A stretch of DNA of 64,000 nucleotides from Apiotrichum sp. Y4204 (GCA_025531455.1 JAMYHL010000014.1:62001-126000), one strand, 5' to 3'. Shown: positions 12,743-24,516, counted from the first letter of the stretch. The notes: generated from the letters alone by a model not told the origin. A program made the numbers and translations.

Positions 12743-14357
12743 CTACACTGAGGCCGTTTGCTGATCTGCCACGGGTTCAGTGTTTGGGGGGCCATTCGGT
12801 GTGTCCGAGGAGGATGTCGTCGCTGTGGCACCGGACCCAGAAGACACAGAGGGCTCGGCGTCGGCGTTGTCAGTTGCACTGCCCCCTGGAGTCGCAGCCG
12901 GCTTAGCTTGAGTCTCATTGACGACAGGAAGAGTGTATCCTTGAGATTCGAGGACGGCGCAAAGGTTGCGGATTTCGCTGCTGCTAAGCTTGCTGAGGTT
13001 GCTGGCGAAATGCTGGAGCTGCTCGGGATTGAAGGCAAAGGGCTGCGCGGCCACAGACGGCGAGGACACCAAATCGGGCGCGGAGGTAGAATTGCTGTTG
13101 TTGAGCACGGGAATATCGCGCCCCGCAAAGCCGTTGACTGTAGGTGTGCTGGAGCCGGGAACCGCCTCCTTTGGCATCGTGATGTTACCATTGGGGAGCG
13201 AGCGATTCGCAGATGCCGGAATAGGGGGCGGAGGCATCGAGTCTGTGGCATGCCGCGTCGTTGAGGTACCAACTCTCGAGTTTCTGAGCCTTCCTGACGA
13301 AGAGGTGCGAGGAGGCGCGGGGGGACCTGCAACGCTGGTGCACAGGCCCGGCATCGGGCGGAAACAGGTCGTATTTGATCGAGGGCTAGAGGTTATGATG
13401 TGCCAAAGGAAAGTATTTTTTGGGAAACAAATATGCACATGCAAAGTCAGGACGAGCACCTACGGCGGAACAAATTGAATCTTGCGCTCGGTCAGGCTCT
13501 GTTGCAGCCAGCATAAGCAGGCGTGTTGAAGGGATTGAAGTAGTAAGAAGAGAAGCGGTAAGAGGGACATTTGGGATACAACGGAACGGCAAGCGACAAA
13601 CAGTTCATCAGGGAGCGTCGTGGGATACAAGTCGTTGTACAGTGATATTGCGCGTATTACGGTGTGTCCGGTTGGGTGAATTTGTGCGTTGGCCGGCGTC
13701 CGATGAAGAATCATGTGACAAAACGAACAAGAGGGAGCGGCATGACAACAAGATGTAAGAAAGCAATGTTCAGTTGATCATTTCTGTTGACATTAGTGGT
13801 TCAACGAAGCAACACTGCGGCATACCTGCTGGAATGTGACAGATGAGGTGGAGAAGAGCCGGTCGACTTCAGAGTTGTTGTCGACCTTCTTGGTCTTCGG
13901 CACGCCTGGCGGCTTGAGATAGTTGTCGAAGCCCTATCGATGTAGAGTGTTGGGCCAGAGTAAAGACGTAGGTAACAAGAGTCATCAGTTGATTCGAGAT
14001 CGTGTGAATAGATAAACGGATCAACGGAGTGTGACGCAGAACGCCAAGTCAGCAGAGAAAACAGTGAGCGCAGTAATACGACCTACCTTGATGATGTTGC
14101 CTCCCGAGGCGGCAGTCTCGTCAAGATAGCTGCCCTCAAATGCCCAGATAGACGCCTCCAAATTGGCCTGAACAGGTTAGTATTTCCCAGGAGCCAAAGG
14201 GGCGTAGCTGAGCTCGACAGGCCGCCGACATCAACCCCTGTCCACAACACACCAAGTTGGTATCAATCGTGCGCTTGCGGCGCTGTGCGGCCTCGAGCTC
14301 GAGCTTGGCCGCTTCGTTGGCCTTCTTGGCTTCTGCCGAAGGACCGGTCTGTGACAT
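12743..14357 (-). CDS. EAF6: EAF6-like subunit of the NuA4 histone acetyltransferase, with long Ser/Pro-rich tail
   Basis: Exons 14357..14253, 14167..14087, 13933..13826, 13498..13464 and 13385..12743 give 323 aa. The first 110 or so residues carry the Eaf6 signature: a coiled coil (EAAKLELEAAQRRKRTIDTNL), then ANLEASIWAFEGSYL, GGNIIKGFDNYLK and DRLFSTSSVTFQQS. Eaf6 is a small non-catalytic subunit of NuA4 and related acetyltransferase complexes in the nucleus. The last exon adds over 200 residues of Ser/Pro/Asn-rich, probably disordered sequence, much longer than the short yeast protein. The 35-nt exon 4 and the intron of 327 nt before it are the weakest joins; the frame and the QQSLTERK continuation support them. 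The symbol rests on the conserved N-terminal half. Confidence 0.8.
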
Positions 14358-14985
14358 TGTGCCGGCGGTGGAAATACACAAGAGAGTATAAAGGGAGAGC
14401 AGAGTGAACTTGAGGGCGGTAGGATATGGAGAGAGGGCAGATACAAGGGGCCAAGTGGGTGGACAATCGAGGACAGCTCCGGTGGAGGTCAAGAGTGGAG
14501 TGGACTGCAGGGTGAACTGAAAGGAGAACGCCACGATCTCGGCGATTCGGCGATATGAGATGGTACAGGCTTGGCTGATCTCTGCGCCCCGCCCTGGCAG
14601 CCAGCTCTCCTCATAATCTCCACCAGCAAGAATTTGTACTATACGCTCGCGCTGCAGTCCGTTGGAATCATGGGAGCTCGTCTGCTAGCGGTGCTGACGG
14701 TCAATGTACCAATGTGCAACGCGTCCTTGCTCTTTGGCCACCCCACAGGCAGCCCGAGCAGCAGCAGTTGCATTATGCACAGTTTGGCGGACGCGTCGCT
14801 TGTCGCATTGCGGAATTTGCGCACACGGACAAACAATGGCAGAATCAGTATCGCAACAATAGCACACGACGGTGCATGCAAACAACATCCTAACCAGCAT
14901 CACACGATGACGGGTCTGAGGCATATGATCCATCATACACGACACCCTAGTGCCCTCCTAGTAAGCCCTCTAAGCCTCGACGCGC
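14358..14985. other. Intergenic, EAF6 promoter / RPL17 3' flank
   Basis: Minus-strand genes lie on both sides. No coding signal was recognised. Confidence 0.55.
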
Positions 14986-16379
14986 TTAAGCCTCGATGGC
15001 GGCAACGGTCTTGCCGGTCTTGACGGCGTCAAGGTCCTTGGAGCGAGCGACCTCGGACTGGGGGGTCGAGAGGATGATCTCGATGTGGCAGGGGTGGCCC
15101 TGGTAGGGGTTGCTAGAAGAGTCAGTTGCCTGATCACGTTGTTTGCTGCACTACAGCAGGTTACTCACATGCGACCGTGGGCACGGTAAGTGCGGCGGCG
15201 GGTCTTGGGGGCCTGCTGAACAACAATGTTCTTGATGAAGAGGTCCTCAACGGCAAGGTCCTTGGCGTCGGCGTTGGACTCGGCGTTCTTGAGGAGACGG
15301 AGAACGAACTTGACCGACTTGACGGGCCAGCGACCCTTGGTCACCTTGAAGGCCTTGGCCTGGCCAGTGCGGCCCATCGAGCCGTCGAACCGCCTGTAGG
15401 GAATGCACTGCTTCTTCTCCTGAACGTCGCCGAGGTACGCGTAGGCCTTCGAGAGCTTCATGCCTGAGCAGTTAGACCACCACTCCAATCATTCTGTGCA
15501 GACTGCACAAATCACTCACCCGAGATGGCGGCAGCGACCTCACGAGTGTTCTTGAAGTGGGTGTGGACGTGCTCGCCACGCGCCTTCGCGAACTTCTCGG
15601 GGTTCGAGGCGATGAGGTCACCGGAAGCGTAACGAACCTGATTGTTAGCGCTGCGACATCAAAGGGAGCGCCTGGGCTGCGCGCAACGTTGGTCGGAGGC
15701 AGAAGGGAAACATGGTGGAGGACATTCGGGACTGGACTGCGATACGATGAGAGGATGTGGGGACAAGACGTTTTGAGCGTTAACAGGACGTTCATGGGAT
15801 CGCAGAGACTCGCGCGTTCTTCGCTATCGGCGTAGAGTTCGGCAGCATGTCGCAATGAAGCGATGTTGGCTGTCGTCGCAGAGAAGGGTGCTCGAAGTCC
15901 AAGACGTGAAACTGGAACGGCGTTGAACCAAGCACTCGTGTGCAGCTCTGTTGCCTCCTGCATTCATGTCGGCCCCTCGCCCTACACCTCCGCATTCGTG
16001 GGCAGAAGGTTTGCAATCTGGCGCGAGTGTCGTGGGCATCGATTGAACGTTCGCCCAAGAGGTTCAACACCCTCATCCGCTGTCGGCTCTCGCACGCCCA
16101 GAGCGCTGAAACGGGTCGTCGGATACTGTCGAGCACGCCGTCGTATACGTGTAAGCCGAGAATCGCTGGGACGCGAGAGCAACGGGGGTTGCCCTCGCCA
16201 TCCAACACTATCCGCCCTTCGTCCGTCGTTCAGTTCTTCGTCCCTTCCAACGTCCTGTTCCGGTCCCAGTCCCGCACATCCAATTCTCGCTCCCAGTCCA
16301 TTCCATTCCCATCTCCGTGCTCTCTCGTTGACCGTTGTCGTTGCGCGCATGCCATCAGCTTGTTCGAGACACTCACCAT
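14986..16379 (-). CDS. RPL17: 60S ribosomal protein L17 (uL22)
   Basis: Exons 16379..16377 (the ATG alone), 15637..15520, 15463..15169 and 15112..14986 give 180 aa. Reading from the second exon gives VRYASGDLIASN and THFKNTREVAAAISG. It continues with MKLSKAYAYLGDVQEKKQ, IPYRRFDGSMGRTGQAK, RWPVKSVKFVLRLLKNAESN and RTYRAHGRINPY, ending VAAIEA. This is uL22, which lines the peptide exit tunnel of the large subunit. The second exon begins directly after an AG with GTT CGT, so the start codon must lie upstream. The sequence AAAAAAAAATG|GTGAGTG at 16379 supplies an ideal one-codon first exon, leaving a 739-nt intron. That join is inference; the rest is firm. Confidence 0.9.
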
Positions 16380-17194
16380 TTTTTTTTGTTGGATTGCTGG
16401 CTGAGAAGAAGACCAGAGACGTCGACGACGGTTTGACAGAGCGAGCAGCACACCGCACACTGCACCCACCACACCGTACCTCCGAGCCACCCGACAGCCA
16501 CCCGCCAACCAGCCAGCTCCAGCCAAAATCCAGCTCCATACAAATTCTGCGGGGTTCAGTTGTCTACCCAGCCCAGCCCAGCCCAGTTCAGCCCACAGCA
16601 TGCAGCGACCTACAGTGTGTGTGGGTGCGCAGGGTAGGGCAGTTTCCCCCTGCCACGTGAGCTTTCCATGAACAAACTTTTAATGCCGTCGGAGTTTTGC
16701 ATTTGTGGCACTCATAGGCTTTGTGCGGAGATTCATTTCTTGTCCGGGGAATCCTGCAAACGGGGAGGCCTAATTAAGCACCAGCTATGACCATCCTCGG
16801 CCTCTTCCTGTACTCCTGTTGGCCTGTTGCCCGAGCTTGGCAGCTTCAGCTGTGGCGGTACAAAATCGGTACAAAATCGAATTTAAAATGGAGATCATCG
16901 GTGACCGATAGCTTGCATTCAAAGCCGATCAGGGGGGGATGATTAGAAGATAAGACTTCTCATCATCGTTCATCTCTGTTATCTGGAGAGGACTGGCTAC
17001 TACTACTTGGCTATCACTCAAGTGACATATCGTTCGTTGAGTGTTGCGCAGGACAAGTTCACATGTTTGGTGTGTTATCTACATTCTTCGTGTCCCGCTT
17101 TTGTTGCCCCCTCTTGCCAGCATCTCGACTTGATTCACATCTCTTCCACTACAACTCCTCCCAAATAGGAGGCCCCAGGCAATTGTCTACCGAC
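16380..17194. other. RPL17 promoter side, no gene seen
   Basis: The sequence upstream of the proposed RPL17 ATG up to the tRNA-Ser gene has no recognisable coding region. It includes a short tandem run of the unit CAGCC around 16563-16585. Confidence 0.5.
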
Positions 17195-17284
17195 GGCTGA
17201 TTGTCCGAGTGGTTAAGGAGCTTCCCTGCTACCAAGCATAGGAAGTGGGTTATGCCCGCATGTGTTCGAATCACATGTCAGCCG
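17195..17284 (+). tRNA. tRNA-Ser(GCT) with 8-nt intron
   Basis: The acceptor GGCTGAT pairs with GTCAGCC, with discriminator G. The T arm is ATGTG-TTCGAAT-CACAT. The anticodon stem CTTCC/GGAAG has loop CTGCTA+A and anticodon GCT. A long class II variable arm (GGG-TTAT-GCCC) identifies it as a serine-type tRNA. The 8 extra nucleotides CCAAGCAT (17232-17239) lie one base 3' of the anticodon, the standard nuclear tRNA intron position. Confidence 0.9.
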
Positions 17285-18207
17285 AGAGGAGCTGCAGTTG
17301 CCCTGTGGTCTCTTTTTCTAAGCCGGGGCCGTAAACCCGCGAGGTCTGACGGGCATGACGGGTCTGGACATGTCCGAAGTACCGAAGTGCCGCACATGGC
17401 TTGCCAGCGCTGTGAACTCCGTTGGCCCCGTTGGCCGTCGGCGTTCGCGCGTTGGCCTTGATCCTTAAGAAGGAGAAGGGGGACTGGGGCAGTGGCGTCA
17501 GTGAAGGTTTCATACTGGAAGGAGCGTGAGTTGTCGCTCCTCCGCCGGTTTTCGGTGACGGGCCTTGGCGATCCGGGATGGAGCGCATTCAGTGAGCGAA
17601 GCCCAAGAAGTCCTCACGCCATCCTGATAGGTCAGATCTGAACCTCCTGAGTGTCAGCTTGGGTGTGCCTCGCTCCGTTGGAACTTGCGATGTCTCCAGC
17701 TCGGCGGCCGACTATCCGCCGCGCCCATCCCCGCGTCCCCGAGGCCCGTCTCCATGGTCCCGCACGGCCGGGGAAACCTCTGGATAGCTCGCACCGACAA
17801 AAGAGGAGCTCCAGGTCAACCGGACACGCTCTACATCGTAAGGGAGTCGAACCCCTGCCGCGTCGAGGCTGCATGGCAACGACGCATGATACCGTTTCAC
17901 CAACGATGTGGATTAAAGCGCGCTGGGAGTGTCCAGGAATCGGAGACACGAAGTGTTGTAAAAACAGCACGGTCGATTGTGGTTGTTGACAATGATGTGC
18001 CTGCCCAGTCAGCTGGATGTAACCTTACCGAGCACTGCCGCCTGGAAGCTGGCCGACGGGCTTATCATGTGACGTTATGGGTTCAATGCAAGAACATATA
18101 ATGAACCCAACGAGCAATGTTTGTCCCAAGCCATTTGCCTCTAACGTTCCACTCACTCACTTGCTGCTCACCATCGCCTCTGATTGACTAGTCGACTAGC
18201 CGCCACC
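17285..18207. other. Intergenic with one tRNA gene
   Basis: Apart from tRNA-Gly on the minus strand, no gene is recognised before the DUF4267-like start. Confidence 0.5.
17832..17909 (-). tRNA. tRNA-Gly(GCC) with 7-nt intron
   Basis: On the minus strand the acceptor ACATCGT pairs perfectly with ACGATGT, with discriminator A. The T arm is AGGGG-TTCGACT-CCCTT. The anticodon stem CGTCG/CGACG encloses TTGCCA, then the insert TGCAGCC (17867-17873), then T. This mirrors the fungal Gly(GCC) loop TTGCCAT. The first pair is A-U rather than the usual G-C, so the identity rests on the anticodon. An alternative reading of the loop as TGC (Ala) is less consistent with the stem pairing. Confidence 0.75.
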
Positions 18208-18711
18208 ATGGCCTCGCCCCCAACACTCATCAACAACCCTGTCACGGACCAGCCCGTGGCGCTGTGGCGCCCCGCCTGCGCTGTTATCGGCCTCTTCTTC
18301 TCGACTTCGATTCGCGGTCTGATTGATCCTGTTGCTGGTGAGTATTGCTGAAGATGGGATCAGTCCTCGATCCATGAGCCAATGGGCCATTTGCTTTACT
18401 TCTTCACAACACCGTTGCTCACCGCAGGCGCCCACTTCTTCGGCCTGAAACAGGCTGGCCGTGCCGAGTCCGTCTTCTACCGCGGCCTGGCGGGCCGCAA
18501 CATCTCCATGTCTATCTGCATCTTCACCTTTATTGCGACGGGACAGCGACGTGCGCTGGGAACATTCCTCTGCAGCTTCACGTTCGCAGCGTTCGCCGAT
18601 CTGTGGCTCGTGCTCACCGCGCCCGGCGTGCCAGGCGCTTATATACTCTTCCACCTCGCGAAACCATTCATCCTCGGTATTGCGGGGACAAAGCTCCTTG
18701 ACTACTGGTAG
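18208..18711 (+). CDS. Small four-helix membrane protein, DUF4267-like
   Basis: Exons 18208..18337 and 18428..18711 give 137 aa. The start has a strong GCCACCATGG context. The protein is almost entirely hydrophobic helices: RPACAVIGLFFSTSIRGLIDP, then GAHFFGLKQAGRAESVFYRG, NISMSICIFTFIATGQRRALG and FTFAAFADLWLVL, ending HLAKPFILGIAGTKLLDYW. The size, the helix pattern and the R-G-L-x-D-P and FYRGLAGRN-type elements resemble the fungal DUF4267 family. Its members are uncharacterised integral membrane proteins. No function is proposed. The next gene, in the same direction, starts 254 bp downstream. Confidence 0.7.
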
Positions 18712-18965
18712 CGAGCAAAAAAGGGAAATGCGAGAATGTATGCGTGCTTGCTGTTCTTGAGGACCAAGTTGAGGATGCCAGTGGGTATGACTCTCCAGAC
18801 ACGGAATGTCACCAGACCAATGGATGTTGGTGGCGATGACGTCACGAGTAGTCTCCCGATTTTAAGCTTTCATTCTCGCAGAAAAGTCGTAGCTCCTCAG
18901 ACGACTAGAGGCTACAATTCCTCATCTGTTCACATCCTCTCGATTCACAGGTGCACATTGCACAG

Positions 18966-19878
18966 ATGCCCACCCTCGACCCGTCCCGCCAACCCGAGAC
19001 TGCGACGTACGCGCAGCAGGAGGCCGAAGAGGCTGCGTCTCAGGCAGCTGGCCTACCCCCGGCGCTCCCTCCCGACGTACTCGGCGCGGTCTCAGACCCC
19101 AGGTCGAGTGCTGCCGTGAACGCTGGCCTGGAAACAGCATTCACTCCCCGCCCGTACCGCGTCGGGCTGACTGACCACCCGGATCTGTGCCGAGACACCG
19201 AGACGCTTCTTGTCTTCCGCGAAACCGACTCATTCTTTGCTGGATCGGACTACGAGCTCAAGGATTCCGAGGGCGAGGTCGTCATCCGCGTATTGTCGCA
19301 CCGGATGTCGCTACATGACACGAAAGGTGTGTGTTCCTGAGGGAGGTTAAGAGGCGATTATGCTGACGCCGTACTTGATCTTACATTCTGACCTGTCCTC
19401 GCTTTCTATCCAGACATCGAGTCTGCCGATGGCGACAAGCTGTTCGTTCTGAAGAACAAACTCATGTCTTTACAGAGAACATTCGAGGGCGAGTCCAATG
19501 ATGGGAAGAAGCTGTTTGAGATCGGACATGCGGCCGGGGGAGGTATGGAGTGCACATTCGCAAATCTTGCGCTCGCAAAAGACCAAAACGCCGTCGGCGC
19601 TCAGTGGGCAGTGAAGATCGCCCTGCGCAGCAACTTTCACGACGGGACGGGCGACCTAATATTCGACCATGCTGGCGAGAACGCTGTTGTAGCGCAGGTG
19701 CGCCACAGCTTGGTTGAAAGGCAGGCCATTGTGAAGGATTCTCAGGCTGTGAGTGTGCATGTCCACAGGCGCTGATTTGCAGTACTTTGTCAAGGTCGCA
19801 GCTGGTGTCGATCTGGCCCTCATCGGCACGATATGCCTGTGCTTTGACCAATTCCGCGAGGGCAAGGGCAGCCGGTAG
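18966..19878 (+). CDS. LURP-one-related / Tubby-like fold protein
   Basis: Exons 18966..19326, 19414..19748 and 19783..19878 give 263 aa. After a 60-residue Ala/Pro/Glu-rich leader, the protein follows the LOR (LURP-one-related, DUF567) pattern: ETLLVFRETDSFFAG, DSEGEVVIRVLSHRMSLHD, KLFVLKNKLMSLQRTF and EGESNDGKKLFEIGH. It ends AYFVKVAAGVDLALIGTICL. The last segment is the hydrophobic C-terminal helix of the Tubby/scramblase-like beta-barrel. Plant LURP1 relatives act in defence, but fungal members have no settled role. Membrane phospholipid binding is a family-level possibility only. Confidence 0.75.
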
Positions 19879-20551
19879 TGGAACAGGCGTCAGTAATCGT
19901 TGTTGTTTAGGTGTATGTGCTTGTGCGACAGCACCTCACAACCCTTTCCATCCATCTAGAGGCATGAATGCATCCTCTTTCTAGCATGCCGTTCACGTGG
20001 GAAGACACCAGCACAGCTCGTATAGCTCAGCAAGCGGCAACCGGCGCAGTCCGGTCGCAGTGGCGCTTGTCTCTCGGGGATCAGCTAGGGTCATCACCGG
20101 CAAGGCCTCCTCCGAAACGGTCGCCGCCAAGGGCCCCGTCAGGCGTCGTTGGCGTAACGAGCTTCCAATATCGTAGTTTTCCCGGCATGTAAGCGTTGGA
20201 AGAATATGCACTTGCAACGTTCTCAAAACCCTGCAGAGGATCTGGCCTGGCGTTATCCTTGATAGCTTGATGTTGTTGACTGACCCACGTGAGTTGGGCC
20301 TGAGGTGGTGCGCGGCATTCGGTTTTGGCGCCTCCCCACGGACATGACCGCAAGACATCGCAGCTATCACAGCGGACTGAAGTGCTGAAGCTGCCAAGCT
20401 GGTCAGCAAGGGTGATCAAGACTTGTCAGAGCATGTCAGATGATCAGTGTCACGATCAACAATCAATACCCGCCTGGAGATGGCCTGGTCTAGCTGTCTT
20501 ATAACGGGGGAGCGAGCTCGAGCGAGAGTCCATTACTCATAACCCACAACC
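19879..20551. other. Intergenic, no gene seen
   Basis: This lies between the LURP-one-like stop and the acyl-CoA ligase start. No coding or RNA gene was recognised. Confidence 0.5.
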
Positions 20552-23099
20552 ATGCTCATTCAGTTTTCGCTCGATAACAATGTTGCTGACAACGCTCGGA
20601 AGCAACCGACCATTGCTGAATGTGAGTTTGGCTGAGGATTGAGGTGGTAGCAATGGTGGTGCCCATGGCGAGCCGAGCTGGATGCCTAGGAAGTGGACCT
20701 CAGAGGGGAGGGGGAGGACCGGCCACCTCCAGATCCGAGGCCGCTCCCAATTCGGTGCTGACTTCGTAGGCGACGCGCAGTTTATCCGTCCGGGGACCTT
20801 GTTCGAGATGGACATCGAAGAGGTCAATGGGCGCAAGTACAAGGTGTGGAAGCATGTACGTATCGTTTTGTCACAACGGCAGCTCTGGGTTGCGGCATCT
20901 GGAGCTCTTGGCTCTCGAGCGGCGCACTGACTCACAGGGCCACCGCACCATCCGGCCCTACCTCTTGGAATGCATGAACAAGTGGGCCGACCGCGTCTTC
21001 ATCAACGCACCTCGCGATGAGCCGTATTCCAAGGACGAGCGTTTCGACTACACGTTCGCTGAGGTGCATGTGCGTTCCGTCCGCCTGGCGGCGTGGCTGT
21101 ATGCGCGGGGCGTGAGGATGGGCACGCGCGTCGGGCTGATGGGCTTCAACAGTGTTGAGTGAGTGGGAGCCGGGAAGAGCGTGACAATGTTTTTTTTGCC
21201 GGGCCAGAAGCGATTGGCAGAGAGAGCTGACTTCCTAGATGGGTTCAGACGTATGTCGCGATCAACCTCGTTGGTGCGGTGCCCGTCATCGTCAACGCGT
21301 GGGTGCAGCCCGACAGCCTCAAGCACTGCCTGTGTCTTGCCCGCCCCTCTCTCGTACTGGCCGACGCCAAGTCCGCGGACGCCGTTGTTCCGTTCGCGGG
21401 TGACCTCGCCGCTGCTGGCGTTAAAGAGGTATGATGGCTGAGAGGAGGGGGACTGACGGCAGATCCTCGCCTGGTCGCCGACTTCGCATCTCGAGAACAA
21501 GAACCTCCCCGTGAGTGATTGCGAGTCCCTTGTCTAACGTTAGTGGATCGACTACGCTAACCTTCCCGCCTCCGCTGAGGACATCCTCGCGGTTGTCTCT
21601 GGGGCGGGTCTCGAAACTCTCGGTCCCCACAGCCCCGGTGCCATTTTCTTTACGTCTGGCACGACGGGTCTGCCGAAGGGCGTCCCCATCTCCCAGAGCT
21701 CTATACTGCAGAACCTCAAGTCTGGCCAGTCGAGTGAGCTTCAATACGTAGCTGGGACGCAATTCTAACTTGTTCAGGTGCGATACGCGCAGGACTGCGC
21801 GCTGGCGCACCCCTCGACATGGCTCTGAAGATGGTGGTTGGCGGGAGTGTGGACCAGGTGCGCAGCCTGCACGCCGTACCCCTCTTCCACATTACTGGAT
21901 GCGGCCTGATGGTGCTGGCATTCAATGAGGGGCGAAGGCTCCACTTCATGCGCAAGTGGAGCATCAACGACGCCGTTTCGCTCCTTGTCAAGTACCAGAT
22001 CAGCTCAATTGGAGGGTGGGTGTACGATATAATTCTTAATTCACAGCAGTGTTCCGGCAATCGCGTCGTCCATTATCCAGTCGCCTCTGCTTCCCAAGGA
22101 CTTTCAGCTCGGGTCTGCCTCGTATGGCGGTGCGCCCCCACCGGCCCGTCTCGCGCAGGACATGAAGGAGCGCTTCCCCCAACTTATTCTGTGAGCGAAG
22201 ACTTTTAACAGTCCTGACAACAGCGGCCACGCGTGGGGTATGACCGAAGTGGGAGGCCTGATCACCTCTTTCATGGGCCAAGACTACTTGGATCGCGTGG
22301 GTGCACATATACGTCGCAGCTGACATGCAGCCGAAGAGCTGTGGCCCGCCCGTCCCGGCAGTCGAGGTTCGCGTCGTCGACCTCGAGACGCACAAGCCTG
22401 TCCCGCCTGGCACGGTCGGTATGCTCGAGATCCGGGGGTACAGCCTCCTTCAGGGCTACCTCGACGACCCCGTCGCCACAGCCAAGTCCTTTGACAAAGA
22501 TGGGTGGTTTGAGACTGGTGATGCGGGGTACATCGACAAAGAGGGCTTTGTCTACGTCTCAGACCGCAGTGAGTGGAACGGAGGAAGCGAAGGTCGGATC
22601 GCGCTGACAGTCAGTCAAGGACATTATCATCCGCGGTGGCGAAAATGTACGTCTAGACAATATGGAAACAGAATCAGTGCTAACACCAGATCTCATCCGA
22701 GGAGGTTGAGAACGCAGTGTACCTCGACGACCGCGTTGCCGAGGCGGCATCAGTCCCGGTCCCCGACGACCGGCTGGGTGAGCTCGTCGCCGTTGCCGTG
22801 AGCCTCAAGCCGGGCAGGAGCGCCACCCCTGACGACATCATTGCTGCTGTTGCCCCCAGGTGGGTTTTGATTTCTTTGGAGGCAAATCGGATAGACAGGC
22901 TGACGCCAGGCTGCGGCGTGAGGCGCGGCCCACGTTTGTCTGGGTCTCAAACGACGTTCTTCGTGAGTATCTGGGAGCTGTCCACCTGCAGCACTGACGG
23001 GTAGCGATGAACGCCAACGGCAAGTTCATCAAGGCCGAGATAAAGAGGATTGTTGGCGATCTCTACCAGCAGCATCTTTCGCGCCAGTCTAAGTTGTGA
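20552..23099 (+). CDS. AMP-forming acyl-CoA ligase with peroxisomal SKL terminus
   Basis: Fourteen exons: 20552..20621, 20770..20855, 20938..21158, 21239..21428, 21463..21510, 21544..21733, 21778..22015, 22050..22190, 22224..22296, 22331..22568, 22615..22646, 22690..22859, 22910..22962 and 23005..23099 (614 aa). Most introns are 33-50 nt. ANL-superfamily motifs appear in order: [16 protein letters not shown] (ATP loop, exon 6), HAWGMTEVGG (exon 9), GWFETGD, then DIIIRGGENISSEEVE and the MNANGKFIKAEIK lysine region. The enzyme would activate a carboxylic acid to its acyl-AMP and acyl-CoA. The C-terminus HLSRQSKL carries a canonical PTS1, so it should act in the peroxisome, probably on fatty or aryl acids. 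The substrate cannot be read. The first exon join (GAA T|GC GAC) is the least certain. Confidence 0.88.
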
Positions 23100-23277
23100 G
23101 AAGGAAGGACAGTAGTACTTTGGGAATTTAAGAACGATGAAGGGCTTTATGAACGATCCGGAAGTCCAAGAACGATGCAGTTCGGTCTGTAGCTCAGGTA
23201 CATGAAGAAAGACAGTCAGCACACTTCCCGATGGTCACCCTCAAACAATGTACAACCTGCAGTTCATACATCGTAGT

Positions 23278-24516
23278 CTAGAGCTTGGCCTTCTCCTCGG
23301 CTCCAACGACGCCCCAGCGGTAGAACCATTCTGCGGCGCGGCCGACCATTTCCGGGGTACAAATGTGCCCAGCGCCGGGCTGGACCCACTGGTCGGTGTT
23401 GCCCGGCCCGCACTCGGGGACGATGATCTTGTCCCAGTCCTCCTGCCCCGCAGCGGGGGGCACGACCTGATCAAGGCCGCCGTGGAGCGCGAGAATCTTC
23501 TTGCCCCGGTACGCGCCCTTCGGCGACTTGTCCTCGTAGAACGCACGCGTCGCCCGCGGGTAGTACATTTTCTCAGTGCCGATGGTCCCGTCTGCACGGA
23601 AGCGCGGCGTGTGCACATTCACCAGGCTGTCACTTGGCACAGCGATGATTGGGACCGCGACGCGGATGCGCGAGTCGCTCTTCAGTAGCCGCCACGCGAC
23701 GTGCCCTGCCATTAGAGGTTGCTTCCCAGAGGCACCTACCGCCGAGAGAGACGCCGGTGACCATGAACTCGGCGATGCGGCGCTCGCCGAGCGGGAAGAT
23801 GTAGTCTTCGAGGAACTGGAAGACCAGCTGATTGTCCTGCATGCCGCCCGCTGGATGTGTCAGTATGTAAGTAGCACCGGGTGTTGCGCGAGCACTGTGT
23901 CCTGTTGTGTGTTGAACGTGCACTCCCCAACACTCACTCAGAGTCGCCGCCATTGCCTCACTGTCGTCAGCGCCGTCATTTCGGAAAACTCACAGTCGCA
24001 GGGGATTCTTGTTATACGACAGCTGGTCCTTCATCGGCCGCTTGCGCTCGCCGTGGTTCCGCTGGTCCTGCAGCGTTAATCGCTTTCAGAGACATTCGAT
24101 CCTTCCCCGCATGACACGCACCAGAGTTACGACAATCACATCACGCTTCCATGTCTTCGGGTCCGCTTGGCTGCGCTTGCGGATCTCGCCGAACAGCCCG
24201 TGCGCCATGTTCTCCATCTGGGCGGCGTTGTTTGCCCATCCGTGGACGACGTTCTGGGGAGGTTAGCATGTGCGCTGGACGGACGAGGTGTAATGGCGCT
24301 TCAAGGGCTCCGAAATTCGGCTTTGGCTAGCTCCACACTCACCACGACGCTGACTGGGCGGTCCGAACCCGCAATCTCATCCAGACCGTAGACATACACG
24401 TCGAGGTCGACGATCGTGACCTTCTTCTTCGAGCACGGGCTGCAGCCGAGGTTGAGGGACGGAAAGTCCATGACATGCGCCGGGTCCTGGTTGCGGCGCG
24501 GAATAGCGGGAATCAT
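23278..24516 (-). CDS. Alpha/beta hydrolase (serine hydrolase)
   Basis: Exons 24516..24343, 24253..24122, 24067..23994, 23960..23938, 23850..23740 and 23705..23278 give 313 aa. The 23-nt exon 4 and 33-34 nt introns are short but in frame. The HG motif (NVVHGWANNA), DQRNHGERKRP after strand 4, the nucleophile elbow VTGVSLGGH (G-V-S-L-G), LALHGGLDQVVPP (likely acid) and PGAGHICTPE (His) make up a complete catalytic triad. The substrate is unknown. It converges on the acyl-CoA ligase (178 bp between stops) and is divergent from the GST gene, so all three could belong to one degradative setting. That is inference. The start is the first in-frame ATG; the frame upstream of it has only a TTG. Confidence 0.82.

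Noticed and set aside
22301..22319. A 19-nt intron in the SKL ligase
   Set aside because: Too short to be spliced. A 34-nt intron (22297-22330) ending CTGACATGCAG restores the family sequence DR|PKSCGPPVP.
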